Source: a virus. From it: a stretch of DNA of 63,539 nt. The stretch's first letter is position 1, and the number at the start of each line of letters is the position of its first letter. Both the position numbers and the translations under genes were made by a program. The notes under the pieces are model-generated. The model ran no database searches and had not been told where the DNA came from. It was given only the letters and a program-made list of their open reading frames with translations. Positions 7,934-16,534 of the stretch are shown piece after piece. The stretch spans positions 1 to 63,539 of IMG/VR virus record IMGVR_UViG_3300043827_000408. The stretch is one strand, 5' to 3'.

Positions 7934-8716
7934 TTAGATTACCTCCCAATTTGAGCAATAGAGATCAGAAATGTCGTGAGACGAAGTGTAACCACTACCG
8001 AACCAACGACTGGGTGCAATAATTTTTTTCTTTTCATTTTCAGATAACCATGATCCCCACCAGGAAAATGATGAATTTGCAATAATAAAATCTTCACATA
8101 AACTCATCATACAAAGATCTGCAAGATTGTCTCCTCCCTCAGATATCAAAAATCTATCCTCAGTAAATTCCCGACTACACCATTCTGGATCATCAGAAAA
8201 TACAATCACATTTCGATTATTATCAAATTTTTTTAATGCTTCATCATAATACTCTTTCGGACAAGGGGGATGATTGTCCGAATTTGAAATATAATCTCCT
8301 CGACGAACGTGTAATGCAATTGGATTTTCTACACTTTGAATCATATCTTCACATGGTCCAAGAATATCATTTTTAAATTTAAAATTTTCTCTTACTTCAC
8401 TTTGAATATGGTAAAAATATTTCGCAGTTTGAAGATATCCAAAAACATTGTGATTGTCGGGAATAGTATTAAATAAATCCTCATCAAACGAAAATGTTTT
8501 TTCCTGAACATATGGACCATCTACAAATTTAATATTGACTAAACTTGTAAGTTTAAATGCCTCAAATAATTGATGATCATTCCAAGGATCTTGAAAATTA
8601 CTAGGTGGAATTGCAAATTCATAATCATTATGATCTGCAATTCCCATGAGTCCAGCGTACTGAAACATTTGATTTCCAAGTCTCCCATGACGACCTAGAT
8701 GATTAAATCCTATCAT
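7934..8716 (-). CDS. Alpha-1,2-fucosyltransferase-like, GT11
   Basis: A 260-aa GT-B protein with all GT11 hallmarks: HGRLGNQMFQYAGLMGIA at the N-terminus, the GDP-binding HVRRGDYIS, YYDEALKKF, VFSDDPEWC and the C-terminal IIANSSFSWWGSWLS. GT11 enzymes move fucose, or a similar GDP-sugar, onto galactose. GDP-sugar use fits with the GDP-mannose 3,5-epimerase at the head of the island, whose products are GDP-L-galactose and GDP-L-gulose. Its first codons overlap the end of the GT2 gene by 14 bases. Confidence 0.9.
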   Translation of the reverse strand: MIGFNHLGRHGRLGNQMFQYAGLMGIADHNDYEFAIPPSNFQDPWNDHQLFEAFKLTSLVNIKFVDGPYVQEKTFSFDEDLFNTIPDNHNVFGYLQTAKYFYHIQSEVRENFKFKNDILGPCEDMIQSVENPIALHVRRGDYISNSDNHPPCPKEYYDEALKKFDNNRNVIVFSDDPEWCSREFTEDRFLISEGGDNLADLCMMSLCEDFIIANSSFSWWGSWLSENEKKKIIAPSRWFGSGYTSSHDISDLYCSNWEVI

Positions 8717-9395
8717 ATTTCCTCTTTAAATATTCAATCTCGGTTGATAATAAATGTTCAACTTTTCTTTGTGTTTGATTTGCATGTTCACGATTTGAAA
8801 TATGAACATCTGTCATTATTATAGGTTCTCCATATTTGATATACAACTGATAAAACATATCACAATCCAAAAGTAATGTAATATTTTGATCAAAATATAC
8901 TTTCAAATCTTTTCTCATTGCAAGTATGGATGGAGAACTAAATGTATTCACTCCTTCTAAAATTTTATCATTCCAGTATGGAGTTTTAGCATTATAATGT
9001 GTTCTACCATCATCAATAGAATGTGCAAAACAACTTACTGCCCATTCTACATCATTAACAAATACTTTGTCAAGTTCAAAAGTAAGATTTTCTGTAAGAA
9101 TAAAATCATCTTGATAATGAATTTTTAAAATTTCGCCGTCAGCATACTTGATTGCATTATTTGTATTTGCAGAAACATTGCCAATATTTTCTTGATATTT
9201 AATATAATTAATTTCAAAGCAATCTGCATATTCTTCACATGCTTGATATACTTTATCGTCTTTACTTTGATCGGAAATCCATACATTAAAGTCCTTGAAT
9301 ACTTGATTATTTAATGCATAAAAAACATCAAGTAGATAATTATATCCTTTACCATGGGCTTCATAGCAAGGAATACAAAAACTGATTCTTGTCAT
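8703..9395 (-). CDS. Glycosyltransferase family 2
   Basis: A 230-aa single-domain GT2: ISFCIPCYEAHGKGYNYLLD at the N-terminus, WISDQSKDD, NIGNVSANTNNAIKYADGE and HYQDDFI, where the QDD replaces the usual DD(D) metal site. No membrane anchor. It would act in the host cytoplasm with a nucleotide sugar as donor. An ATGA overlap (9392-9395) couples it to the FkbM methyltransferase gene upstream. Confidence 0.85.
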   Translation of the reverse strand: MTRISFCIPCYEAHGKGYNYLLDVFYALNNQVFKDFNVWISDQSKDDKVYQACEEYADCFEINYIKYQENIGNVSANTNNAIKYADGEILKIHYQDDFILTENLTFELDKVFVNDVEWAVSCFAHSIDDGRTHYNAKTPYWNDKILEGVNTFSSPSILAMRKDLKVYFDQNITLLLDCDMFYQLYIKYGEPIIMTDVHISNREHANQTQRKVEHLLSTEIEYLKRKYDRI

Positions 9396-10069
9396 AAGTC
9401 CAATAACAATTCATACGCTTCGCAATCTTCACTATACAGTTTACTATAAATTTGAGAATCAACATCTTCATGAAGAAACCATTCTTCCATAGTACATCCA
9501 CGATTCTTTAAATTTTCACCAACTAATCTATATCCATTTTCAAAAAATATATTTCGATGAGCATAAATATCTCCCCATTGTCGATATGCATCATGCTCAT
9601 ACGTCACACAATTGAATGACAATTTATCAAAAGGAAATTTTTTCAAACACTCCAATGTTATCTCTGGTGGTTCTAAATCAAATGACAAATAATCCATATG
9701 GTATGGTAATTTTAATTCTTCAACTGCATGGACATAATCAAAAATAAGTGCATTGTCTTTAAATATTTTTGTATTTTTTCGATCTGCATTTTCCCACATC
9801 AAACATAATTCATCATCAAGTTCAATTGAAAACCCTTTCCAATTATATTGTTCTTCAAGAAGCCATGTATTATTACCAATTTTTGGTTGTCCTCCTCCAA
9901 TTTCAATGAACGTACCTTCTTGTTTTGCATCATTTACAACCAACGCAAAAATATCTTGCCAAACTTGTGAATAGTTTGTTTTTAAATTTTTCATTCCTTC
10001 GGGTTTGATTCTTAGAAATGAATAATCTTTTTGTATGTAGTTTGTCTGATTTGATCCGTTAAATGGCAT
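9392..10069 (-). CDS. FkbM-family methyltransferase
   Basis: A 225-aa SAM-dependent methyltransferase. TFIEIGGGQPKIGNNTWLLE is motif I with the adenosine-binding Gly loop; WKGFSIELDD, MDYLSFDLEPPEITLECLKK and YEHDAYRQWGD follow, as in FkbM proteins that O-methylate sugars or amide/hydroxyl groups. A paralogue with the same layout is at 14058-14714, and SQVWQDIF/SQAYQDLF is shared. One is placed near each end of the transferase block, so two positions of the glycan may be methylated. Confidence 0.85.
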   Translation of the reverse strand: MPFNGSNQTNYIQKDYSFLRIKPEGMKNLKTNYSQVWQDIFALVVNDAKQEGTFIEIGGGQPKIGNNTWLLEEQYNWKGFSIELDDELCLMWENADRKNTKIFKDNALIFDYVHAVEELKLPYHMDYLSFDLEPPEITLECLKKFPFDKLSFNCVTYEHDAYRQWGDIYAHRNIFFENGYRLVGENLKNRGCTMEEWFLHEDVDSQIYSKLYSEDCEAYELLLDL

Positions 10070-10853
10070 GATTTACAAATTCAGTAATTTTTTTAGTAAG
10101 TCTGGGTACAACGTCATTTTCTCCATAAAATTGTTTTGCAATTTCATAATTTTCTTCGATTGCTTTTATTTTTTTCTCATATACATCTGGAGACAATAAA
10201 TCTAAAATATCATTTAATTCTTTTAGATTTTCAAATTGATAAACTCCATTCATATTAAACCAATCTCCTAAATTTGGGCAACCAAAATAAATTGGAATAG
10301 TTTTACTTGCAAAACAATCAATAATTTTTTCTGTAAAATAATTTTTTTGAATCGAATTTTCTACACATATATGAAATTTTGCATTATAAAAAAAGTCATT
10401 TCGAATTTGATGAAATGGTGGAGACATATGACTAAAAATTTCCATTCCATTAATTTCATCTATCGGATTCAAATAATCAAAAATATCTAAACGAAGTTTA
10501 TGCCCCAATGTTTGAGATTTATTACTAGTGACAAATGTTATTACATCTTGCTTCTCAATATTTAGATTGTCAAAATCTAACCACGAAGATCCCCAAGGAA
10601 ATAATTCTGCTTGAGGGTATTCGTTCAATATTGCTTGATTGAATGTATATATTTTATCAAAAAATATTGAGGAATTTAATGCTCCTTCATTAACTGTAGG
10701 TGCAATTGAATATGGTTCTGCTAAAAATAAAATTTTTAAATCTGCATCAAAATTATTTTGAAGATTGTCTACAGATATACTTACGTTTTTATTAAAATCT
10801 AATCCTTCTTCACCCCAAGGATTCCACCATAATTGATAAATTGATGCTTTCAT
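10059..10853 (-). CDS. Alpha-1,3-fucosyltransferase-like, GT10
   Basis: A 264-aa protein close in size to a minimal GT10 domain. IYQLWWNPWGEEG opens it. The family signature is FHICVENSIQKNYFTEKIID followed by ASKTIPIYFGCPN, the nucleotide-binding and acceptor segment of FutA/FUT-type enzymes. It has no heptad repeats or amphipathic tail as in Helicobacter FutA. The donor would be GDP-fucose or another GDP-sugar. It overlaps the FkbM gene by 11 bases. Confidence 0.87.
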   Translation of the reverse strand: MKASIYQLWWNPWGEEGLDFNKNVSISVDNLQNNFDADLKILFLAEPYSIAPTVNEGALNSSIFFDKIYTFNQAILNEYPQAELFPWGSSWLDFDNLNIEKQDVITFVTSNKSQTLGHKLRLDIFDYLNPIDEINGMEIFSHMSPPFHQIRNDFFYNAKFHICVENSIQKNYFTEKIIDCFASKTIPIYFGCPNLGDWFNMNGVYQFENLKELNDILDLLSPDVYEKKIKAIEENYEIAKQFYGENDVVPRLTKKITEFVNHAI

Positions 10854-11530
10854 TTTATATCTTGAAAATAATAATGAAACCCGAAGGTGTCTTCTTCACT
10901 ATCAGGTAAAGTTTGTTCTCTGGAAAATTTAGATGCAACTTCTACTGGAGCAAATTTGCATCCAAGTACTTCATATATATGTCGATTATGAACACAAATA
11001 TTTCCATCTTCTGCAGTAAGTTTTGCTCCCATGTGTTTATAAAATCTACCCCAATTCACATCAAATTGAATGTGTGCTTGTTTGGGAACATCTAATAATT
11101 TTTTACTTCGAAGAGTAAATCCACCATTTCCAACTCTATGAGCTTTTCCCCAAGGATCAATAAAAGCATCTTGTTGTTTTTGACGATCCGGCCAAGGAGC
11201 TCCAATATAATCATATTGCATCCACGAATCATTCCATAACCAAGGACGAATTACATATCCATCAGATTGAATCAAAAGACAATGACTTGTTTGAATATGA
11301 TTTGTAAGATTATAGATGCAATAATAACTATAATCGTCAATACTTTTTATCTGATATGTTTCTTCAAACTTAATATAGTCTGGAAGGTTATCTGGTTTTT
11401 GATGTCCGATGAGTTTTGCTTCTGCAAATTCTAATCCCTCACAACTTTTTATTAGAGCATATACAGTTTCTTCTAATTTTACGGAAGAGATGCAGCATAA
11501 AGTCACATCATTTAATTTTATCTTTTCCAT
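10850..11530 (-). CDS. DUF5672-type glycosyltransferase-like protein
   Basis: A 226-aa protein matching DUF5672: VTLCCISSVKLEET at the N-terminus, HCLLIQSDGYVIRPWLW with the DxD-like SDG, YDYIGAPWPD, then VGNGGFTLRSKKLLD and the acidic TAEDGNICV. The family is found in sugar clusters and is predicted to be a GT-A glycosyltransferase. The donor is unknown. The gene starts inside the end of the GT47-like gene (22-base overlap) and ends in an ATGA overlap with the GT10 gene. Confidence 0.75.
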   Translation of the reverse strand: MEKIKLNDVTLCCISSVKLEETVYALIKSCEGLEFAEAKLIGHQKPDNLPDYIKFEETYQIKSIDDYSYYCIYNLTNHIQTSHCLLIQSDGYVIRPWLWNDSWMQYDYIGAPWPDRQKQQDAFIDPWGKAHRVGNGGFTLRSKKLLDVPKQAHIQFDVNWGRFYKHMGAKLTAEDGNICVHNRHIYEVLGCKFAPVEVASKFSREQTLPDSEEDTFGFHYYFQDIK

Positions 11531-12449
11531 CTCTTACAATCCTATTAAATAACGAATACAAATCGAGTAAATTATTTTCTATATTTTTCGCTCTTACATA
11601 AAGATGATCATTATTTATTAATAATGTTTTAGTAATTTTTGAATAATCATCTACCCAAAGAACAGGATATTCCTTATAAAGTTCCATAAGATATTCAGTT
11701 TTTTTCATAATTGGAACTCTTTTTAAATAAAGAACTTCCCAATTTCGATGACAATCTACACCATTTCCTTGTGGACAAATCATAAATTTATGATTTTGTA
11801 TTTGTTTGCAATATTGCTCAAATGGAATTCGATCATCCACAGTAACATAATTGTGTTTACCAAGAATTTTTTTAATATCTCCACGTTCACTTAAATTGGT
11901 ATCTTTGGTGTGATTAATATAAACTAATTTTTTAGGTGTTACTTCCTTTTCGATCAAATTACTAATAATCGGAATTCTATTATCACTATTATTTAAAATT
12001 CTTTGTAATCCATATGGAAAAGGAATTACTTTTTTACCAAAAGAAATTGCATTTACAGCATGTATGGAAATTACATTGTCTGGAATTATTTTATGAATTG
12101 TTTCATCGATTGGTGTGTCTTCAAGATTTGTGAAGATGATAAAATTTATTTTCTCAATCTTTCCACAAAGTTCTAAAAGATCATTTGTTTCATGCAATGC
12201 ATCAATCCATTTCTGATCCCTTTCATTAGAAGCTTTAATTTGTCTTTTATATAATCGAATATTATCAATAAAAAGAGTCATCAAATTTTTTCCTTTTGCA
12301 ATATTTTGATTGCAAATTGAAATAAATTCTTGATTGACTAAATCAGCTTGTTTCATGAATGCTCCAGGAACTCTTCCCAAACATCCAGCCTGATCTCCAA
12401 ATGAATAATCACACAGATTTGAAACTGCTACACCTTCAATAAAATTCAT
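11508..12449 (-). CDS. Exostosin-like (GT47-type) glycosyltransferase
   Basis: A 313-aa protein. The C-terminal part FMICPQGNGVDCHRNWEVLY followed by LKRVPIMKK resembles the nucleotide-binding segment of exostosin/GT47-like proteins found in giant viruses and phages. Mid-protein NVISIHAVNAISFGKKVIPF and VYINHTKDTN fit the same group. The first ~60 residues have no clear match. It is probably a GT-B transferase. ATGA overlap with the GT17 gene upstream. Confidence 0.7.
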   Translation of the reverse strand: MNFIEGVAVSNLCDYSFGDQAGCLGRVPGAFMKQADLVNQEFISICNQNIAKGKNLMTLFIDNIRLYKRQIKASNERDQKWIDALHETNDLLELCGKIEKINFIIFTNLEDTPIDETIHKIIPDNVISIHAVNAISFGKKVIPFPYGLQRILNNSDNRIPIISNLIEKEVTPKKLVYINHTKDTNLSERGDIKKILGKHNYVTVDDRIPFEQYCKQIQNHKFMICPQGNGVDCHRNWEVLYLKRVPIMKKTEYLMELYKEYPVLWVDDYSKITKTLLINNDHLYVRAKNIENNLLDLYSLFNRIVRDGKDKIK

Positions 12450-13285
12450 TTTTTAATATATTGCAAAAGTTTATTTTTATTATATTGAATATATTCCGGA
12501 AAACTATTATCAATTGGAACAGTTCTTAGCTTAAAATAATCTCTACCACAAGGATCTTCATTATTTTCGATTCTACTTTCCATTGACATTTTTAATTGTT
12601 CTATATTATGTTCTTGATGAGCGTATGCTTCAATTTTAGCACGAACTCGATCAGCTCCACCAAAAAAACTCCAATGCCACCCACCACTCATTATTTTCCA
12701 AGCATCTTTATGAGATTGCCTTAGTTTATCTATACTAGTAGTTTTAAGATGCTCTAAAGTACATACTCTTGTTCCCATCCAATTATCTTCTACCTGAACA
12801 TTTAAGTAATAATAATAACAAGGGCCAACCATTACATAATGATTGCTTCGATCAAACCAATCACCCATTCTTTCGACAACCAACGGATTTGCAATTTCAT
12901 CAGCATCACTCGTGAATATAATATCATCATCCTGTGCTTCTTGCAAAATTCCATAGATGCAACTGTCTCTGTGAAAAACATCTCTTTGATAGTGCATTGG
13001 AAGTTTATATATGTTATCTTCCTTCAATGGTCGATGATATAATTTGCCGTCAATATAATTTTCAAAATTATCATTATTATCTATAATCACATTATGTATT
13101 ATTTTATCATCCCATTTTTTAAATCTTTGACGATTTTCTTGAAAATATAATTGTTTTTCTTTTCCAGTAAATGTAACATTTGCTTCATTGATCACAAAAT
13201 AATCTACATAATCCCCAAGAATATTCATTCTGAGTTCCAATAAATCTAATTCATTGAAGAAAAGAAGAGAATCAAATATTTTCAT
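12446..13285 (-). CDS. Glycosyltransferase family 17 (GlcNAc-transferase type)
   Basis: A 279-aa GT17 protein: MKIFDSLLFFNELDLLELR and the following YVDYFVINEANVTFTGKEK form the usual N-terminus. RDSCIYGILQEAQDDDIIFTS precedes the acidic SDADEI, and GWHWSFFGG is the C-terminal family motif. GT17 contains the bisecting beta-1,4-N-acetylglucosaminyltransferases; bacterial and viral members are uncharacterised. It is coupled by ATGA overlaps on both sides. Confidence 0.88.
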   Translation of the reverse strand: MKIFDSLLFFNELDLLELRMNILGDYVDYFVINEANVTFTGKEKQLYFQENRQRFKKWDDKIIHNVIIDNNDNFENYIDGKLYHRPLKEDNIYKLPMHYQRDVFHRDSCIYGILQEAQDDDIIFTSDADEIANPLVVERMGDWFDRSNHYVMVGPCYYYYLNVQVEDNWMGTRVCTLEHLKTTSIDKLRQSHKDAWKIMSGGWHWSFFGGADRVRAKIEAYAHQEHNIEQLKMSMESRIENNEDPCGRDYFKLRTVPIDNSFPEYIQYNKNKLLQYIKK

Positions 13286-14061
13286 ATCTTATATTCCAAA
13301 ATAAATTTTCTTTGTTCATTTGTGTTTTTCCATTCACCTATTGGTATATAATTTTTCAAATTGCAAACAAATACTTCTATATCAGTATTAACAATCATAC
13401 TATAATTTAAATGTTCTGTCAACATTAAATCCGTACAATAAAAATTGCGAATATTATTTGAACACAAAGCTGCTGCAACACAAAAAGTTCCTACTCCAGA
13501 AGAAGCTAAATTCTTTGCCGACATTAAAGTTGCAAAATCATTTTCTATTGAAGAAGACTGAATTATTACTTTTGAATTATTTTTCAAAATCTCTACAATT
13601 GGATTGTGATTATCATTTTCAGTAACAATAATTGCTTGATCAAACTTATCAATTAACGATTCATAATAATCCAAAGGATTAGGAACGTAATTATGACCAT
13701 CTTTATGTTCAATGCTAAAAATATCGCCACTACGAACATGAATAACAATAGTATTATCTGAAAAAAGTTCTTGCTTAGGGATCTTAAGACGTTTTGAAAT
13801 GTGATTTTTGCAGATTCTTCGTATATTTTTTCGAACGTATTCGGAATCAATATCGATTTCTTTATTTGATCCTTCCCAATAAAAAAATTTTGATAATGCA
13901 TCTTGCGAATTATCACCAAAAGAAACATTAATTGTATCAATTGTATCATGATTTATACTTTCAAATGTTCCCCCAATCAATTCTGCAGCCATAATACCAA
14001 CAGCACATTGTTGAATATTATTTCCAAGACGACCATACCAATGAGAAATCTTAAGTGTCAT
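13282..14061 (-). CDS. Fucosyltransferase-like protein (GT11/GT23-like fold)
   Basis: A 259-aa protein beginning ISHWYGRLGNNIQQCAVGIM, a variant of the GT11 entry motif GRLGNQ. In the middle IVIHVRSGDIFS is the GDP-sugar-binding HxRxGD. A C-terminal MSAKNLASSGVGTFCVAAAL takes the place of the GT11 SSFSWW motif. It is therefore a distant member of the GDP-fucosyltransferase superfamily rather than a plain GT11. It is coupled to both neighbours by 4-base overlaps. Confidence 0.72.
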   Translation of the reverse strand: MTLKISHWYGRLGNNIQQCAVGIMAAELIGGTFESINHDTIDTINVSFGDNSQDALSKFFYWEGSNKEIDIDSEYVRKNIRRICKNHISKRLKIPKQELFSDNTIVIHVRSGDIFSIEHKDGHNYVPNPLDYYESLIDKFDQAIIVTENDNHNPIVEILKNNSKVIIQSSSIENDFATLMSAKNLASSGVGTFCVAAALCSNNIRNFYCTDLMLTEHLNYSMIVNTDIEVFVCNLKNYIPIGEWKNTNEQRKFILEYKI

Positions 14062-14714
14062 TTTACAAATAATATTCTAGCTTCTGCACCATTGCTTTCA
14101 AAACTTTTCCAAATATTTTCACTTACTATTTGAGGATCTACATACCAATCTTCATATGGATTTCCTCCATTGCAGACATCTGCAGATACCAATTGATATC
14201 CCAATTTTTGTAAAAAATTTCTTGATAATTCTTTTGCTTGATTTCCATCTTTATATACATCCGTCTCATATGTAATTACAGAAAATCTATATTCATCATG
14301 TGGAATTTTTTTGAGAGCTGCAAAAGTAGTCATTGCAGGTTCACAATCAACTGATAGATAATCAATTTGATTTGTCTTCCATTTCAATGATTTTATTTTT
14401 TTATTATAATCAAACTTTGTAGCATCAAAACATTCACATTTGTTTGCCCTAACTAAATTATAAATTTTTGCCATAGAATCATCAATATCTAAAGAAAATC
14501 CTTTCCACTTAAATTGACTTTCAAGTAAATATGTATTATTAATAACTACAGGATTATTTCCACCAATTTCAATATATTTTCCTGAAGTTTTTCCATTCAA
14601 CATTGTGAGAACAAAAAGGTCCTGATAAGCCTGTGAAAAATTTTTTTCAATTTTATCAGAATCTTTGAATAAATTCTTTAGTTTATCCGTTTCAAAATTG
14701 TACTGTGTATTCAT
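14058..14714 (-). CDS. FkbM-family methyltransferase, second copy
   Basis: A 218-aa protein from the ATG at 14714 (a TTG three codons upstream is possible). Motif I is GKYIEIGGNNPVVINNTYLL. WKGFSLDIDD, IDYLSVDCEPAMTTFAALKK and VITYETDVY follow the same order as in the paralogue at 9392-10069, with perhaps a third of residues shared by eye. Predicted to methylate a hydroxyl of the glycan. It follows the epimerase gene by 26 bases. Confidence 0.83.
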   Translation of the reverse strand: MNTQYNFETDKLKNLFKDSDKIEKNFSQAYQDLFVLTMLNGKTSGKYIEIGGNNPVVINNTYLLESQFKWKGFSLDIDDSMAKIYNLVRANKCECFDATKFDYNKKIKSLKWKTNQIDYLSVDCEPAMTTFAALKKIPHDEYRFSVITYETDVYKDGNQAKELSRNFLQKLGYQLVSADVCNGGNPYEDWYVDPQIVSENIWKSFESNGAEARILFVK

Positions 14715-14740
14715 TTGATTCAATTAATATCCGCAACTAA

Positions 14741-15799
14741 TTATTCAAAAACATTATTTAAGATTTGATTTTGAATCCAATTATATGTTTTTCGAATTCC
14801 TTCTTCAAGTGTTTGTGAATAATCCCATCCCAATTTTTGTCGGATTAAATCATTATTTGAATTACGACCACGAACTCCAAGAGGAGCATCCAACTTGTGC
14901 ATTTTTTGCACTGGTTTACCCGCAACCTTTGCAGCAATATCGACAAGTTGATTGATAGTCACCATTTCTTCGGAACCAATATTCACTGGTCCAATGAAGT
15001 CAGAGTCCATTAATCTACGAGTTGCTTCAATACACTCATCGATATAAAGGAAAGAACGAGTTTGTTTTCCGTCACCCCATACCTCAATAGTACCACCACA
15101 TACTGGAAGTTCTGCTACCTTACGGCAGATTGCTGCGGGTGCTTTTTCCCTTCCGCCTTTCCAGGTCCCTTCTGGCCCGAATATATTATGATATCGAGCA
15201 ACACGTACAGGAATACCATAGTTGCGATGATAAGCAAAGTAAAGACGTTCCGAGAACAGTTTTTCCCATCCATATTCAGAATCTGGATTTGCTGGGTATG
15301 CAGATTGTTCACGACAATCAGGATTATCAGGATCTAACTGATTATGTTCTGGATACATACATGCGGATCCACTATAAAAAATTTTAGTGAAATTCATGCC
15401 AAGTTGATCATTAAATTTTTTCTGTTCTTCTAGAACATTTAGATTAATTGATACTGAATTATGCATAATGTCAGCATCATTTTCTCCAGTAAAAACAAAT
15501 CCTGCTCCACCCATATCGGCAGCAAATTGATAAATTTCATCAAATGCTTGATGATATCGATGTGGAACTGGATGATAAAAATTTCCCTGATCTCCTTTAA
15601 ATCTTATACATCTAGAAACAAATTCTACATTTCTAAGATCTCCAACAATAAATTCATTTGCTCCGGTTTCAGAAAATTCTGGTTGTTTTAGATCAACCCC
15701 ACGAACCCAATATCCTTCTGAACGAAGTCTTTTTACCATATGGCTTCCAATAAAACCACCTGCACCAAGAACTAATGCAGTTTTAGTATAATTTGACAT
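14741..15799 (-). CDS. GDP-mannose 3,5-epimerase-like NAD-dependent epimerase
   Basis: A 352-aa extended SDR enzyme. LVLGAGGFIGSHMVKRL is the NAD-binding glycine motif; YQFAADMGGAGF, MHNSVSINLNVLE, YSGSACMYPE (catalytic Cys), YGWEKLFSERL (YxxxK) and FGPEGTWKGGREKAPAAICR are the features of GDP-mannose 3,5-epimerase. The reaction turns GDP-D-mannose into GDP-L-galactose or GDP-L-gulose, so the phage can make an uncommon donor for its transferases. It is the first gene of the island and follows a structured leader. Its DNA looks less AT-rich than the transferase genes, suggesting a separate origin. Confidence 0.88.
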   Translation of the reverse strand: MSNYTKTALVLGAGGFIGSHMVKRLRSEGYWVRGVDLKQPEFSETGANEFIVGDLRNVEFVSRCIRFKGDQGNFYHPVPHRYHQAFDEIYQFAADMGGAGFVFTGENDADIMHNSVSINLNVLEEQKKFNDQLGMNFTKIFYSGSACMYPEHNQLDPDNPDCREQSAYPANPDSEYGWEKLFSERLYFAYHRNYGIPVRVARYHNIFGPEGTWKGGREKAPAAICRKVAELPVCGGTIEVWGDGKQTRSFLYIDECIEATRRLMDSDFIGPVNIGSEEMVTINQLVDIAAKVAGKPVQKMHKLDAPLGVRGRNSNNDLIRQKLGWDYSQTLEEGIRKTYNWIQNQILNNVFE

Positions 15800-15869
15800 A
15801 CTATTTAATAAAAATTATTTGTACATATTATAATAAATTAATTGCAATTATGCTCGCCACTTATTTTTT

Positions 15870-15986
15870 AATTAGAAATAAGAAACTAAGCGGGATTACC
15901 TCATCCACACCAGTCGGCATAATTTATTGTGCATCCGACGAGCACATGGGTCGATTTGACTCCACCACCTAGTTTTTATAAACTAG
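15870..15986 (-). ncRNA. Structured leader, candidate wcaG-type RNA
   Basis: Between the 73-aa membrane gene and the epimerase start lies about 180 bp with a locally GC-rich core (about 15885-15970). In the RNA sense it can fold CUAGUUU-AUAA-AAACUAG (15986-15969), GUCGG/CCGAC around a 17-base loop, and GGAU/AUCC. The wcaG RNA motif is a published structured element in cyanophages, located upstream of wcaG-type epimerase or exopolysaccharide genes, and this is exactly such a position. I match it on context and structure, not by covariance model, so the name is tentative. Confidence 0.5.
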
Positions 15987-16204
15987 GAAAATAGACATAT
16001 GAGTTTAGATATTTCTATGCTAGAAAAAAATACACATAGAAATACCATATCCCACAATTTATATTTAAGTGCAAAAGGAAACGTCATAATTCCTCCTACA
16101 CATTTTATTAATAATCCATTTTTAAAACTTCCCCATAACATAATGTAATATCCAAATATAAGAAGAATATTACCCAAGTAACGAAGAATACTTGTTTTTG
16201 TCAT
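15983..16204 (-). CDS. Small membrane protein, unknown
   Basis: 73 aa with two or three hydrophobic segments: YLGNILLIFGYYIMLWGSF, GLLIKCVGGIMTFPFAL and WDMVFLCVFFSSIEISKLI. I recognise it as the type of small membrane protein that recurs in T4-like cyanophages, but no function is known to me. Its stop codon lies in the first hairpin of the structured leader of the epimerase gene. A consensus promoter about 300 bp upstream probably drives it together with the 75-aa gene. Confidence 0.7.
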   Translation of the reverse strand: MTKTSILRYLGNILLIFGYYIMLWGSFKNGLLIKCVGGIMTFPFALKYKLWDMVFLCVFFSSIEISKLICLFS

Positions 16205-16248
16205 TAGTGAAGGCTGGATTTTTGTACATTATTCCAAAAATTATTTAT

Positions 16249-16476
16249 TTAGACTAATACACCAGAATCCATCAAATCATATTCAACACTATCAAGAATT
16301 ACATTATAATCCTTTTCTGCATCATCATAAAAATAAACTCCGCGAGACTTATAATACTTATAAAGTTTATCATATAATTTTGGATATTCTTCATCTAGAT
16401 AGATGTTTCCTTCAATTGCTGCAGTAAGTTTTTTAATATCAGTTTTGAATTTTGAAAAAAATGGACTCCTGGACAT
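16249..16476 (-). CDS. Hypothetical protein
   Basis: 75 aa, mixed helix, rich in Tyr, Asp and Lys (PKLYDKLYKYYKSRGVYFY), no membrane segment. Not recognised. Its ATG lies 25 bases downstream of the -10 box of a perfect consensus promoter, so it is probably an early gene with a very short leader. Small genes of this kind fill the accessory region between the tRNAs and the sugar island. Confidence 0.65.
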   Translation of the reverse strand: MSRSPFFSKFKTDIKKLTAAIEGNIYLDEEYPKLYDKLYKYYKSRGVYFYDDAEKDYNVILDSVEYDLMDSGVLV

Positions 16477-16500
16477 TTTTAAAAATTTGTTTACTCGTGT

Positions 16501-16529
16501 ATTATAGCAAAAATGCTCTCGGTTGTCAA
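16501..16529 (-). promoter_or_regulatory. Perfect sigma-70-type promoter
   Basis: TTGACA (16529-16524), 17-base spacer, TATAAT (16506-16501). It is directed at the 75-aa gene and the 73-aa membrane gene. The -35 box sits in the loop of the terminator of tRNA-Ser and the spacer contains that terminator's T-run. Confidence 0.85.
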
Positions 16530-16534
16530 GAGCA
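16509..16534 (-). terminator. Rho-independent terminator after tRNA-Ser
   Basis: RNA-sense stem UGCUCU/AGAGCA with a 9-base loop, followed by UUUUU. It begins 3 bases after the tRNA-Ser 3' end and overlaps the next promoter completely. Confidence 0.7.
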
